64,000 nucleotides of DNA from assembly GCF_910585845.1 (NCBI RefSeq), contig NZ_CAJUHF010000014.1, positions 9,486-73,485 on the forward strand. The letters are read 5' to 3'. The notes under the pieces are model-generated. The model worked only from the letters and a program-made list of their open reading frames with translations. It did no database searches and was not told the DNA's origin. Position 1 is the stretch's first letter. Every line of letters begins with the position of its first letter. Of this stretch, positions 1 through 7,451 are shown piece by piece. The translations under genes were made by a program, and so were the position numbers. Origin of the DNA: an uncultured Bacteroides sp. Lineage in GTDB: Bacteria; Bacteroidota; Bacteroidia; Bacteroidales; Bacteroidaceae.

Positions 1-408
1 CACGTACTCAAACGCCACTCCAAGAATGCTTTCAAGAACGAGCTTCTCACAGGTGCCCTCAAGGATGCAATAGCCTCTACGGGAGGCAAAGTGGCAGCCC
101 TTACAGAATCTCAACTCGGTACATTGGGCCAATCACTCATGAACGCCAAGTTCTCGCAGAAACAGGAGAACGAGGCAGACGACTGCGGATATGACTTCCT
201 GGTGGCAAAAGGAAGAAACCCGTGGGGTATCGTCATGTCCTTCGAAAAGCTGATGAACTTGGAAGGCGGCTCCGGCAACAAACAGAGCTACATCCAAAAG
301 ATGTTCTCTTCGCATCCTGAAACGCAGAAACGCATCGCACACATGCAGAAACGCTGCGAAGAAGATGGCATCGCACGCCCGGCAACGACAGAAGAGAAGA
401 AAGATTAA
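1..408 (+). CDS. M48 family metallopeptidase, C-terminal part
   Basis: The reading frame is open from the first base, so the start and the zinc-binding HExxH lie upstream of the window. The visible 135 residues fit the end of an M48 (Ste24/HtpX-like) metallopeptidase. ENEADDCGYDFL matches the segment that supplies the third zinc ligand (Glu), and FSSHPETQKRI matches the conserved C-terminal SHP...R motif. Periplasmic or lipoprotein M48 peptidases of this size class in Bacteroidetes resemble BepA/LoiP quality-control proteases; that role is inferred from the family. The frame ends with TAA at 406-408, followed by a hairpin at 467-503. The ATG at 91 is internal, not the start. Confidence 0.85.
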   Translation, partial: HVLKRHSKNAFKNELLTGALKDAIASTGGKVAALTESQLGTLGQSLMNAKFSQKQENEADDCGYDFLVAKGRNPWGIVMSFEKLMNLEGGSGNKQSYIQKMFSSHPETQKRIAHMQKRCEEDGIARPATTEEKKD

Positions 409-466
409 ACTGACAGAAAAGAAAAAAGAAACTGGCAGATAAAAAAGAATAAACTGACAGATAATG

Positions 467-503
467 CCCGTGATGTGATGCGGTTTACGGATCATATCAC
501 GGG
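467..503 (+). terminator. Hairpin downstream of the M48 gene
   Basis: A 13-bp stem (467-479 with 491-503, one G:T pair) closes an 11-nt loop about 60 bases after the M48 stop codon. The base reads CCCGTGAT / ATCACGGG. The following TTCGTCATTT is only partly T-rich, so it could be a terminator or an mRNA 3'-end stabiliser. Confidence 0.5.
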
Positions 504-696
504 TTCGTCATTTGAAACCATAACACAACAAGAAGTTAGCCGACCACGGCACATAACAGAGATTATAACCTCCCACTATACTTCCGCGACCTCCGTCCGG
601 AAGAACGGTTCACGAAAACCAGTTAAATTAAATTAATCCATTTACCCTTTTTTCGCCCTTTTTCCACCCGTTTTCCACCCTTCTTCCGCCACTCTG

Positions 697-740
697 CCTT
701 CGTTCTACCTTCGTCGTACCTTCGTCGCACCTTCGTTCTT
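697..740. repeat. Four 11-bp tandem units (CCTTCGTCGTA type)
   Basis: Four direct units of 11 bp (697-707, 708-718, 719-729, 730-740) vary only in the last four bases. They end a pyrimidine-rich tract starting near 645. I see no reading frame here. Confidence 0.7.
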
Positions 741-753
741 AGAGAACGGAGTT

Positions 754-819
754 AAAACGGAGCTGTAACATTAACACACTGTGGCGCCAGTGTGTTACCG
801 GATGTTAATCCGCCGTTTT
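754..819. other. Large imperfect hairpin in the 409-1031 gap
   Basis: Three paired segments nest around one centre: AAAACGG (754-760) with CCGTTTT (813-819), TAACAT (766-771) with ATGTTA (802-807), and TAACACACTG (772-781) with CAGTGTGTTA (788-797). A symmetric 5-nt internal loop separates the outer two and a 4-nt bulge the inner two; the apical loop is 6 nt. The gap has no protein gene. The element lies about 210 bases before the HD gene and could be a structured RNA or a palindromic repeat. Confidence 0.5.
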
Positions 820-867
820 CCGCCCCGTTATACTTGCATTGTTAGGTTCGTATGCCCACACCAAACC

Positions 868-930
868 TACAACCCGCCGCCCCGCAATATGCAACACGTC
901 CCCTCACCATTTACAACCCGCCGCCCCCGC
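868..930. repeat. Short direct repeat upstream of the HD gene
   Basis: TACAACCCGCCGCCCC occurs at 868-883 and again from 912, about 44 bases apart. The surrounding sequence is very C-rich and has no open frame. Its function is unknown. Confidence 0.6.
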
Positions 931-1006
931 ACCCCATAAAAAAGAAAGAGCCGTGACAAAAACCGAAAACTTCCCCCATTAATAAGAAAAATTCTATTTT
1001 AAACAT

Positions 1007-1014
1007 TACCTTTG
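1007..1014 (+). promoter_or_regulatory. Bacteroides -7 box for the HD gene
   Basis: TACCTTTG matches the TAnnTTTG -7 consensus and lies 18 bases before the ATG at 1032, implying a very short leader. No clear TTTG is visible at the -33 position. Confidence 0.5.
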
Positions 1015-1031
1015 CAGACAAACACTTAGCC

Positions 1032-2261
1032 ATGTCTTACGAACGAAAAATCATCAACGACCCCGTTTTCGGGTTCATCAACATCCCCAAAGGACTGCTA
1101 TACGACATCCTGCGGCATCCCCTCCTGCAACGCCTGAACCGCATCAGGCAGCTCGGACTCTCCTCCGTCGTCTACCCCGGCGCCCAACACACCCGATTCC
1201 AGCACTCCCTGGGCGCCTTCTACCTGATGAGCGAAGCCATCCAGCACCTCACCGCCAAGGGAAACTTCATCTTCGACAGCGAAGCCGAAGCCGTCGAAGC
1301 CGCCATCCTGATGCACGACATCGGACACGGACCCTGCTCACACGTACTGGAAAACACCATCGTGCGCGGCGTATCACACGAAGACATCTCACTGATGCTG
1401 ATGGAACGCATCAACAAAGAGATGAACAACCAACTCACCCTCGCCATCCGGATCTTCAAAGACGAATACCCGAAACGCTTCCTCCACCAACTCGTCAGCG
1501 GACAGCTGGACATGGACCGACTCGACTACCTGCGCCGAGACAGCTTCTACACCGGCGTGAGCGAAGGAAACATCGGCTCCGCCCGCATCATCAAGATGCT
1601 CGACGTGAAAGACGACCACCTCGTAGTCGAAGCCAAAGGCATCTACTCCATCGAAAACTTCCTCACCGCCCGCCGCCTGATGTACTGGCAAGTCTACCTG
1701 CACAAGACATCCGTAGCCTACGAAAGAATGCTGATCAACGCCCTGCTCCGCGCCAAAGAACTCGCCGGACAAGGCATGGAACTGTTCGCCTCGCCCGCAC
1801 TGAAGTACTTCCTCTACAACGACATCAACCGCGAAGCCTTCTACAACAATCCCGAGTCACTGGAAAACTTCATCCAACTGGACGACAACGACATCTGGAC
1901 CGCCCTCAAAGTCTGGAGCCGCCACCCGGACAAGGTACTCTCCACCCTGAGCACCGGCATGATCAACCGAAATCTCTTCAAAGTAGAGATATCCACCGAA
2001 CCCATCCGCGAAGAACGGAAACAGGAACTGACCCTGCAAATCAGCAAGCAACTGGACATCTCCCTCCCCGAAGCCGGCTACTTCATCTCTACCCCCAGCA
2101 TCGAGAAGAACATGTACGACGAAGCTGACGACAGCATCGACATCCTCTTCAACGACGGCAGCATCAAGAACATCGCCCAAGCATCGGACATGCTCAACAT
2201 ATCGCTCCTGTCCAAGAAAGTAAAAAAGTACTACTTATGCTACCAACGCATACACAAGTAA
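1032..2261 (+). CDS. HD domain phosphohydrolase (YdhJ / dGTPase-like)
   Basis: The 409-residue protein is of the COG1078 type, related to dNTP triphosphohydrolases. Metal-binding HD motifs are visible: HTRFQHSLG near residue 53, MHDIGHGPCSH near 94, and the downstream SGQLDMDRLDYLRRD near 157, in which the Asp completes the metal site. The family hydrolyses phosphate esters of nucleotides; the substrate here cannot be read from sequence. No signal peptide is seen, so it should be cytosolic. It is transcribed ahead of lpxD with an 84-base gap, an arrangement I recall as common in Bacteroides. Its codon use is markedly C-ending compared with neighbouring genes. Confidence 0.9.
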   Translation: MSYERKIINDPVFGFINIPKGLLYDILRHPLLQRLNRIRQLGLSSVVYPGAQHTRFQHSLGAFYLMSEAIQHLTAKGNFIFDSEAEAVEAAILMHDIGHGPCSHVLENTIVRGVSHEDISLMLMERINKEMNNQLTLAIRIFKDEYPKRFLHQLVSGQLDMDRLDYLRRDSFYTGVSEGNIGSARIIKMLDVKDDHLVVEAKGIYSIENFLTARRLMYWQVYLHKTSVAYERMLINALLRAKELAGQGMELFASPALKYFLYNDINREAFYNNPESLENFIQLDDNDIWTALKVWSRHPDKVLSTLSTGMINRNLFKVEISTEPIREERKQELTLQISKQLDISLPEAGYFISTPSIEKNMYDEADDSIDILFNDGSIKNIAQASDMLNISLLSKKVKKYYLCYQRIHK

Positions 2262-2345
2262 GTATAAAATATTCACCTCAGAATAAGGAAATATAAAAAA
2301 AAAGTCCGTTATTTGTGTTTTGAAACCATCTAACAAGAATAACAT

Positions 2346-3386
2346 ATGGAGTTCTCTGCTAAACAAATTGCAACATTTATCCAAGGAGAAATTGTTGGAG
2401 ATGAAAACGCTACCGTACACACCTTCGCCAAGATCGAAGAAGGAATACCGGGAGCCATCTCCTTCTTGTCCAATCCGAAATATACCCCCTACCTGTACGA
2501 GACCCAGTCCAGTATTGTCCTGGTAAACAAAGACTTTGTCCCGGAACAAGAAGTAAAAACTACTCTGATAAAAGTTGAAAACGCCTACGAAAGTCTTGCC
2601 AAATTGCTGAATCTTTATGAGCAAAGCAAACCCAAACGGGTAGGAATCGACCCGCTGGCATTTGTTGCCGAGACTGCAAAAATCGGCAAAGATGTTTACA
2701 TCGCGCCCTTCGCCTGCGTTGGCGACCACGCAGAAGTGGGCGACAACACAGTGATACATCCGCACGCCACCATCGGAAGCGGCGCAAAAGTTGGCAGTGA
2801 CTGTATTATTTACGCCAACGCCACCATCTATCACGACTGCCGTGTAGGAAACCGTTGCATTCTGCATGCCGGCTGCGTCATCGGCGCCGACGGCTTCGGC
2901 TTCGCCCCCACCCCCGAAGGATATGAGAAAATCCCCCAAATAGGCATCACCATTCTGGAAGACAACGTGGAGATCGGTGCGAACACCTGCGTAGACCGCG
3001 CCACAATGGGAGCCACCATCGTACATAGTGGCGTGAAGCTGGACAACCTGGTGCAAGTGGCACACAACGACGAAATCGGCTCGCACACCGTGATGGCCGC
3101 CCAAGTAGGCATTGCCGGTTCCACCAAGGTGGGCGAATGGTGCATGTTTGGCGGACAGGTAGGCATCGCCGGACATATCCACATCGGCAACAAGGTGAAC
3201 CTCGGCGCACAGTCCGGCGTACCGGGCAGCCTGAAGGATGGTAGCCAGCTGATCGGCACGCCCCCCATGGAGATGAAGCCCTACTTCAAGTCGCAGGCAG
3301 TCTTCCGCAAGTTGCCGGACATGTACATGGAGCTGAATGCCCTCCGCAAAGAACTGAATGAACTAAAACAACAATTAAATAAGTAA
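2346..3386 (+). CDS. lpxD: UDP-3-O-(3-hydroxyacyl)glucosamine N-acyltransferase
   Basis: LpxD transfers the N-linked 3-hydroxyacyl chain from acyl carrier protein in lipid A synthesis. The 346-residue length fits the family. The N-terminal UDP-binding domain (about 1-100) is followed by a left-handed beta-helix of hexapeptide repeats (about 105-300) and a C-terminal helix ending LRKELNELKQQLNK. The catalytic His is in VQVAHND (residue 240), matching His239 of E. coli. The ATG at 2346 follows an A-rich leader. The stop is only three bases before lpxC-fabZ, so the two are co-transcribed. Confidence 0.97.
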   Translation: MEFSAKQIATFIQGEIVGDENATVHTFAKIEEGIPGAISFLSNPKYTPYLYETQSSIVLVNKDFVPEQEVKTTLIKVENAYESLAKLLNLYEQSKPKRVGIDPLAFVAETAKIGKDVYIAPFACVGDHAEVGDNTVIHPHATIGSGAKVGSDCIIYANATIYHDCRVGNRCILHAGCVIGADGFGFAPTPEGYEKIPQIGITILEDNVEIGANTCVDRATMGATIVHSGVKLDNLVQVAHNDEIGSHTVMAAQVGIAGSTKVGEWCMFGGQVGIAGHIHIGNKVNLGAQSGVPGSLKDGSQLIGTPPMEMKPYFKSQAVFRKLPDMYMELNALRKELNELKQQLNK

Positions 3387-3389
3387 CCA

Positions 3390-4775
3390 ATGTTGAAACA
3401 AAAGACTCTAAAAGACAGCTTTTCACTCAGTGGGAAAGGTCTTCATACGGGACTTAACCTGACCGTTACTTTCAATCCTGCTCCGGACAATCACGGATAC
3501 AAGATTCAACGCATGGACTTGGAAGGACAACCTACGATTGATGCCGTTGCAGACAACGTAACCGAGACCACCCGCGGCACCGTGCTCTCCAAAAACGGAG
3601 TAAAGGTAAGCACCGTAGAGCATGGCATGGCAGCCCTCTATGCATTGGGTATTGACAACTGCTTGATACAAGTAAACGGACCGGAATTTCCGATTCTGGA
3701 CGGAAGTGCCCAGTACTATGTCAACGAGATAGAACGCGTAGGCACCGTCGAACAGAGTGCCGTGAAGGATTTCTATATCATCAAGTCTAAAATCGAGTTC
3801 CGCGACGAAGCCACCGGCTCTTCCATCATTGTGTTGCCCGACGAGAGCTTCAGCCTGAATGTGCTGATTTCCTACGACTCGGACATCCTCCCCAACCAGT
3901 TTGCCACGCTGGAGGACATGACGAAGTTCAAAGACGAGATCGCCGCCAGCCGCACCTTCGTATTCGTACGCGAGATAGAGCCGCTGCTACAGGCAGGTCT
4001 CATCAAAGGCGGTGACCTAGACAACGCCATCGTCATCTACGAACGCGAAATGTCGCAGGAGAACTACGACAAGCTCGCCGATGTGATGGGAGTACCCCAC
4101 ATGGATGCCAAACAACTGGGCTACATCAACCACAAACCGCTGGTATGGCCCAACGAATGTGCACGCCACAAGCTACTTGACATCATCGGTGACTTGGCAT
4201 TGATAGGCAAACCCATTAAAGGACGCATCATCGCCACCCGTCCGGGACATACCATCAACAACAAGTTCGCCCGCCAGATGCGCAAGGAGATCCGTCTGCA
4301 CGAGATTCAGGCTCCTACCTACGACTGTAGCCGCGAACCCATCATGGACGTCAACCGCATCCGCGAACTCCTGCCCCACCGTTATCCGTTCCAGTTAGTG
4401 GACAAGGTCATCGAAATCGGTGCCAACTACATCGTAGGTGTGAAGAACGTCACCGCCAACGAGCCTTTCTTCCAAGGCCACTTCCCGCAGGAGCCCGTAA
4501 TGCCCGGTGTGCTGCAAGTAGAGGCCATGGCACAGACCGGCGGATTGCTCGTACTGAACTCCGTGGACGAACCGGAACGCTACTCCACCTACTTCTTGAA
4601 AATAGATGGTGTGAAGTTCCGCCAGAAAGTCGTGCCGGGCGATACGCTGATCTTCCGCGTAGAGCTGATGGCTCCCATACGTCGCGGCGTATCTACCATG
4701 AAAGGCTACGTATTCGTAGGCGAAAAGGTAGTTTGCGAAGCCGAGTTCATGGCACAAATAGTGAAGAATAAGTAA
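3390..4775 (+). CDS. lpxC-fabZ: Bifunctional LpxC deacetylase / FabZ dehydratase
   Basis: This 461-residue fusion joins two lipid A and fatty acid enzymes. Residues 1 to about 305 are LpxC, the zinc deacetylase committing UDP-GlcNAc to lipid A: zinc ligand His78 (STVEHGMAAL), His260 and Asp264 (ARHKLLDIIGD), and His286 (RPGHTINNK). Residues about 315-461 are FabZ, 3-hydroxyacyl-ACP dehydratase: His364 in QGHFPQEPVMPG and Glu378 in QVEAMAQ. The fusion is an established feature of Bacteroidetes. It couples deacetylation to the enzyme competing for the same hydroxyacyl-ACP pool. All catalytic residues are present in both halves. It follows lpxD by three bases. Confidence 0.97.
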   Translation: MLKQKTLKDSFSLSGKGLHTGLNLTVTFNPAPDNHGYKIQRMDLEGQPTIDAVADNVTETTRGTVLSKNGVKVSTVEHGMAALYALGIDNCLIQVNGPEFPILDGSAQYYVNEIERVGTVEQSAVKDFYIIKSKIEFRDEATGSSIIVLPDESFSLNVLISYDSDILPNQFATLEDMTKFKDEIAASRTFVFVREIEPLLQAGLIKGGDLDNAIVIYEREMSQENYDKLADVMGVPHMDAKQLGYINHKPLVWPNECARHKLLDIIGDLALIGKPIKGRIIATRPGHTINNKFARQMRKEIRLHEIQAPTYDCSREPIMDVNRIRELLPHRYPFQLVDKVIEIGANYIVGVKNVTANEPFFQGHFPQEPVMPGVLQVEAMAQTGGLLVLNSVDEPERYSTYFLKIDGVKFRQKVVPGDTLIFRVELMAPIRRGVSTMKGYVFVGEKVVCEAEFMAQIVKNK

Positions 4776-4778
4776 GTT

Positions 4779-4810
4779 AATTATGAATTTTGAATTCAAA
4801 ATTCATAATT
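4779..4810. repeat. 32-bp perfect AT palindrome between lpxC-fabZ and lpxA
   Basis: Bases 4779-4794 are the exact reverse complement of 4795-4810. Further TTCATAATT copies follow up to 4830, almost to the lpxA start. It could form a hairpin in the operon transcript. Confidence 0.85.
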
Positions 4811-4845
4811 CATAATTAACCATTCATAATTCAAAATTGAACAAC

Positions 4846-5622
4846 ATGATAAGTCCCTTAGCGTATATTCATCCCGAAGCAAAAATCGGGGAAAACGTAG
4901 AGATTGCTCCTTTTGTTTTCATCGACAAGAATGTGGTAATCGGCGATAACAACAAGATTATGGCAAACGCCAACATTCTGTATGGCGCACGTATCGGCAA
5001 TGGAAACACCATCTTTCCCGGAGCAGTCATCGGTGCCATTCCTCAGGACCTGAAATTCAGAGGAGAAGAAACCACCGCTGAAATAGGCGATAACAACACG
5101 ATACGTGAAAACGTAACCATCAACCGGGGTACAGCCGCCAAGGGCAAAACCGTGGTCGGCAACAACAACCTGCTGATGGAAGGCGTGCACGTAGCGCATG
5201 ATGCCATTGTAGGCAACGGATGTATCATCGGCAATTCCACCAAAATGGCAGGTGAAATTATCATCGACGACAATTCCATCATCAGTGCCGGCGTCTTGAT
5301 GCACCAGTTCTGCCGTGTAGGCGGATATGGCATGATACAAGGTGGGTGCCGGTTCAGCAAAGACGTTCCCCCGTATATCATTGCCGGGCGTGAACCCATC
5401 TGCTATGCCGGAATCAACATCGTAGGATTACGTCGCCGTGGTTTCTCCAACGAAACCATCGAGCAAATCCATAATGCCTACCGCGTCATCTATCAAAGCG
5501 GACTGAACACCACCGATGCTTTGAAGAGAATTGAGGAGGAGATGGAAATGACTCCTGAAATAAGCTATATTGTAAACTTTATACGCGAATCGGCACGAGG
5601 TATCATCCCCGCGGGAAAATGA
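4846..5622 (+). CDS. lpxA: UDP-N-acetylglucosamine O-acyltransferase
   Basis: LpxA adds the 3-O-hydroxyacyl chain to UDP-GlcNAc, the first lipid A step. The protein is a left-handed beta-helix of hexapeptide repeats (about residues 1-190) with a C-terminal helical domain. The expected catalytic His is His118 in GVHVAHDAIVG. I chose the ATG at 4846 (258 residues), giving MISPLAYIHPEAKIGE as in other LpxA proteins; the in-frame TTG at 4837 would add three residues and is unlikely. It completes the lpxD, lpxC, lpxA set and is separated from lpxC-fabZ by a palindromic AT-rich repeat. Confidence 0.96.
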   Translation: MISPLAYIHPEAKIGENVEIAPFVFIDKNVVIGDNNKIMANANILYGARIGNGNTIFPGAVIGAIPQDLKFRGEETTAEIGDNNTIRENVTINRGTAAKGKTVVGNNNLLMEGVHVAHDAIVGNGCIIGNSTKMAGEIIIDDNSIISAGVLMHQFCRVGGYGMIQGGCRFSKDVPPYIIAGREPICYAGINIVGLRRRGFSNETIEQIHNAYRVIYQSGLNTTDALKRIEEEMEMTPEISYIVNFIRESARGIIPAGK

Positions 5623-5628
5623 GAAGAT

Positions 5629-5728
5629 TTATGAATTGTGTTTTATGATTTATTGCCTATCAGCTGAATCAAAACCACAATTCATAATCCATAATTCATA
5701 ATTTATAATTCATAATTCATAAATCCTT
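5629..5728. repeat. AT-rich inverted and direct repeats between lpxA and the next gene
   Basis: TTATGAATTGTG (5629-5640) pairs perfectly with CACAATTCATAA (5676-5687). The second arm continues into repeated ATAATTCATAATT units up to about 5722. It resembles the palindrome at 4779-4810. Confidence 0.75.
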
Positions 5729-6289
5729 ATGATCTACAGATTTACAATCATCTCTGATGAAGTGGACGACTTTGTCAGAGAAATACAGATAGACCCGGAA
5801 GCTACATTTTACGATTTCCACGAAGCTATTCTGAAATCAACAGGATACACGAACGACCAGATGACTTCTTTCTTCATCTGCGATGATGACTGGGAAAAAG
5901 AAAAAGAGATCACCTTGGAGGAGATGGATGACAATCCGGAAATGGACAGCTGGATAATGAAAGAGACCCGCCTCAGCGAACTGGTGGAAGACGAGAAGCA
6001 GAAGTTGCTCTACGTATTCGACTACATGACAGAGCGTTGCTTCTTCATCGAATTGTCGGAAATCATCACCGGAAAAGAAATCAAAAATGCCAAGTGTACC
6101 AAGAAAGAAGGCGACGCTCCCAAACAAGTGATCGACTTTGAAGAGATGGCCGCAGGCAGCAGTTCGCTCGACTTGGACGAGAACTTCTACGGCGACCAGG
6201 ATTTCGATATGGAAGACTTCGACAGAGACGGTTTCGGAGGTCTGGACGAGGGTGCCGGAGGCAATCCTTACGACGAAGACAGATATTAA
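5729..6289 (+). CDS. pRiA4b ORF-3-like acidic protein
   Basis: The 186-residue protein has an N-terminal domain (about 1-125) like the plasmid pRiA4b ORF-3 family: MIYRFTIISDEV, then YDFHEAILKSTGY, then FFICDDDWEKE. No catalytic function is established for this family. The C-terminal 60 residues are highly acidic and glycine-rich (Asp/Glu/Gly runs), probably disordered. No signal peptide or membrane segment is seen. It lies between lpxA and miaA on the same strand, separated from both by repeat-filled gaps. I make no functional claim. Confidence 0.8.
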   Translation: MIYRFTIISDEVDDFVREIQIDPEATFYDFHEAILKSTGYTNDQMTSFFICDDDWEKEKEITLEEMDDNPEMDSWIMKETRLSELVEDEKQKLLYVFDYMTERCFFIELSEIITGKEIKNAKCTKKEGDAPKQVIDFEEMAAGSSSLDLDENFYGDQDFDMEDFDRDGFGGLDEGAGGNPYDEDRY

Positions 6290-6294
6290 AGTTT

Positions 6295-6363
6295 GAGTTG
6301 ATGAGTTTACAAGTACGAGTTACGAGTTACAAGTTACGAGTTACAAGTTAAACTCATCAACTC
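6295..6363. repeat. 15-bp inverted repeat around ACGAGTTACAAGTT direct repeats
   Basis: GAGTTGATGAGTTTA (6295-6309) is perfectly inverted at 6349-6363. Between the arms are repeated TACGAGTTACAAGTT-type units. It fills the gap before miaA and could fold into a long hairpin. Confidence 0.85.
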
Positions 6364-6391
6364 ATAAACTTATCAACTCAAAAACTATCCC

Positions 6392-7294
6392 ATGCACACG
6401 CTCATCGTACTTATCGGCCCTACCGGAGTAGGCAAAACAGAATTAAGCCTCCGCTTGGCGGAACAATTTCACACATGTATTGTCTCAGCCGACTCACGTC
6501 AGCTTTATGCCGATTTGAAGATAGGTACAGCAGCTCCTACCCCCGCACAATTGCAACGTGTGCAGCACCACTGCGTAGGCACACTGAGACTGACCGACTA
6601 TTACAGTGCCGCCCAATATGAATCGGAAGTGATGCAACTCCTCGAAAAGTTGTTCGCCGAACACGACACCGTACTGCTGACAGGCGGTTCGATGATGTAT
6701 GTAGATGCCGTATGTAAAGGTATTGACGACATCCCTACCGTGGACACCGATACGCGCCAGCTGATGCTACACAAATATGAAACGGAAGGCTTGGAAAGCC
6801 TCTGTGCCGAACTCAAATTGCTGGATCCTGAATATTATAAGATTGTAGATCTGAAAAATCCCAAGCGTGTGATCCATGCCTTGGAGATATGTTATATGAC
6901 AGGAAAGGCCTATACCTCTTTTCGTACCCAGCAAAAAAAAGAACGTCCTTTCCGCATCATCAAGATCGGATTGACACGTGACCGGGAAGAACTCTACGAA
7001 CGCATCAACAGCCGGGTGGACCAGATGATAGAAGACGGACTGGTGGAAGAGGCACGCAGTGTCTATCCACACAAGCACCTTAACTCGCTGAATACGGTCG
7101 GTTATAAAGAGATATTCAAGTATCTGGACGGTGAATGGACATTGCCGTTTGCCATTGAGAAGATCAAGCAGAACTCCCGCATCTACTCGCGCAAGCAGAT
7201 GACATGGTTCAAACGGGATGAAGAACTCCGATGGTTCCATCCGGAACAAGAGGCGGAGATATTGGCATACCTCCATTCTGCCACTTTGGAATGA
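6392..7294 (+). CDS. miaA: tRNA dimethylallyltransferase
   Basis: MiaA transfers a dimethylallyl group to A37 of tRNAs that read codons starting with U. The 300-residue length fits. Visible motifs are the P-loop IGPTGVGKTELS (about 8-19), the SADSRQLYADLKIGTAAPT substrate segment (about 33-51), LLTGGSMMYVDAV, and the C-terminal NSRIYSRKQMTWF tRNA-binding region. No signal peptide is present, so the protein is cytosolic. The stop at 7294 is followed by the palindromic element at 7331-7427, whose inner hairpin could end transcription. Confidence 0.96.
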   Translation: MHTLIVLIGPTGVGKTELSLRLAEQFHTCIVSADSRQLYADLKIGTAAPTPAQLQRVQHHCVGTLRLTDYYSAAQYESEVMQLLEKLFAEHDTVLLTGGSMMYVDAVCKGIDDIPTVDTDTRQLMLHKYETEGLESLCAELKLLDPEYYKIVDLKNPKRVIHALEICYMTGKAYTSFRTQQKKERPFRIIKIGLTRDREELYERINSRVDQMIEDGLVEEARSVYPHKHLNSLNTVGYKEIFKYLDGEWTLPFAIEKIKQNSRIYSRKQMTWFKRDEELRWFHPEQEAEILAYLHSATLE

Positions 7295-7330
7295 GAAATA
7301 ACAGGTAATGACTCAAGCATAAAAAAAAAC

Positions 7331-7427
7331 GAGGATGTGTCAGAACTCCTTTTTTTGAGAAAATCCCCCTGCTACAAATAGCTGTGGCAGGGGGATTCTT
7401 TCAATTTGGGCATTATGACACACCCTC
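7331..7427. repeat. Palindromic mobile-element-like repeat, copy 1
   Basis: The ends are near-perfect inverted repeats (GAGGATGTGTCA and GAGGGTGTGTCA, 11 of 12). Inside is an 11-bp perfect hairpin, AATCCCCCTGC (7362-7372) with GCAGGGGGATT (7387-7397). The same architecture and much sequence recurs at 49858-49961. It sits between convergent miaA and the M56 gene and may serve both as terminator. Confidence 0.75.
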
Positions 7428-7451
7428 ATTTCCGTTAGAGAAAACAAACTA

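Noticed and set aside
4837..4845. TTG start for lpxA
   Set aside because: The ATG at 4846 gives the usual LpxA N-terminus; the extra three residues fit no family feature.
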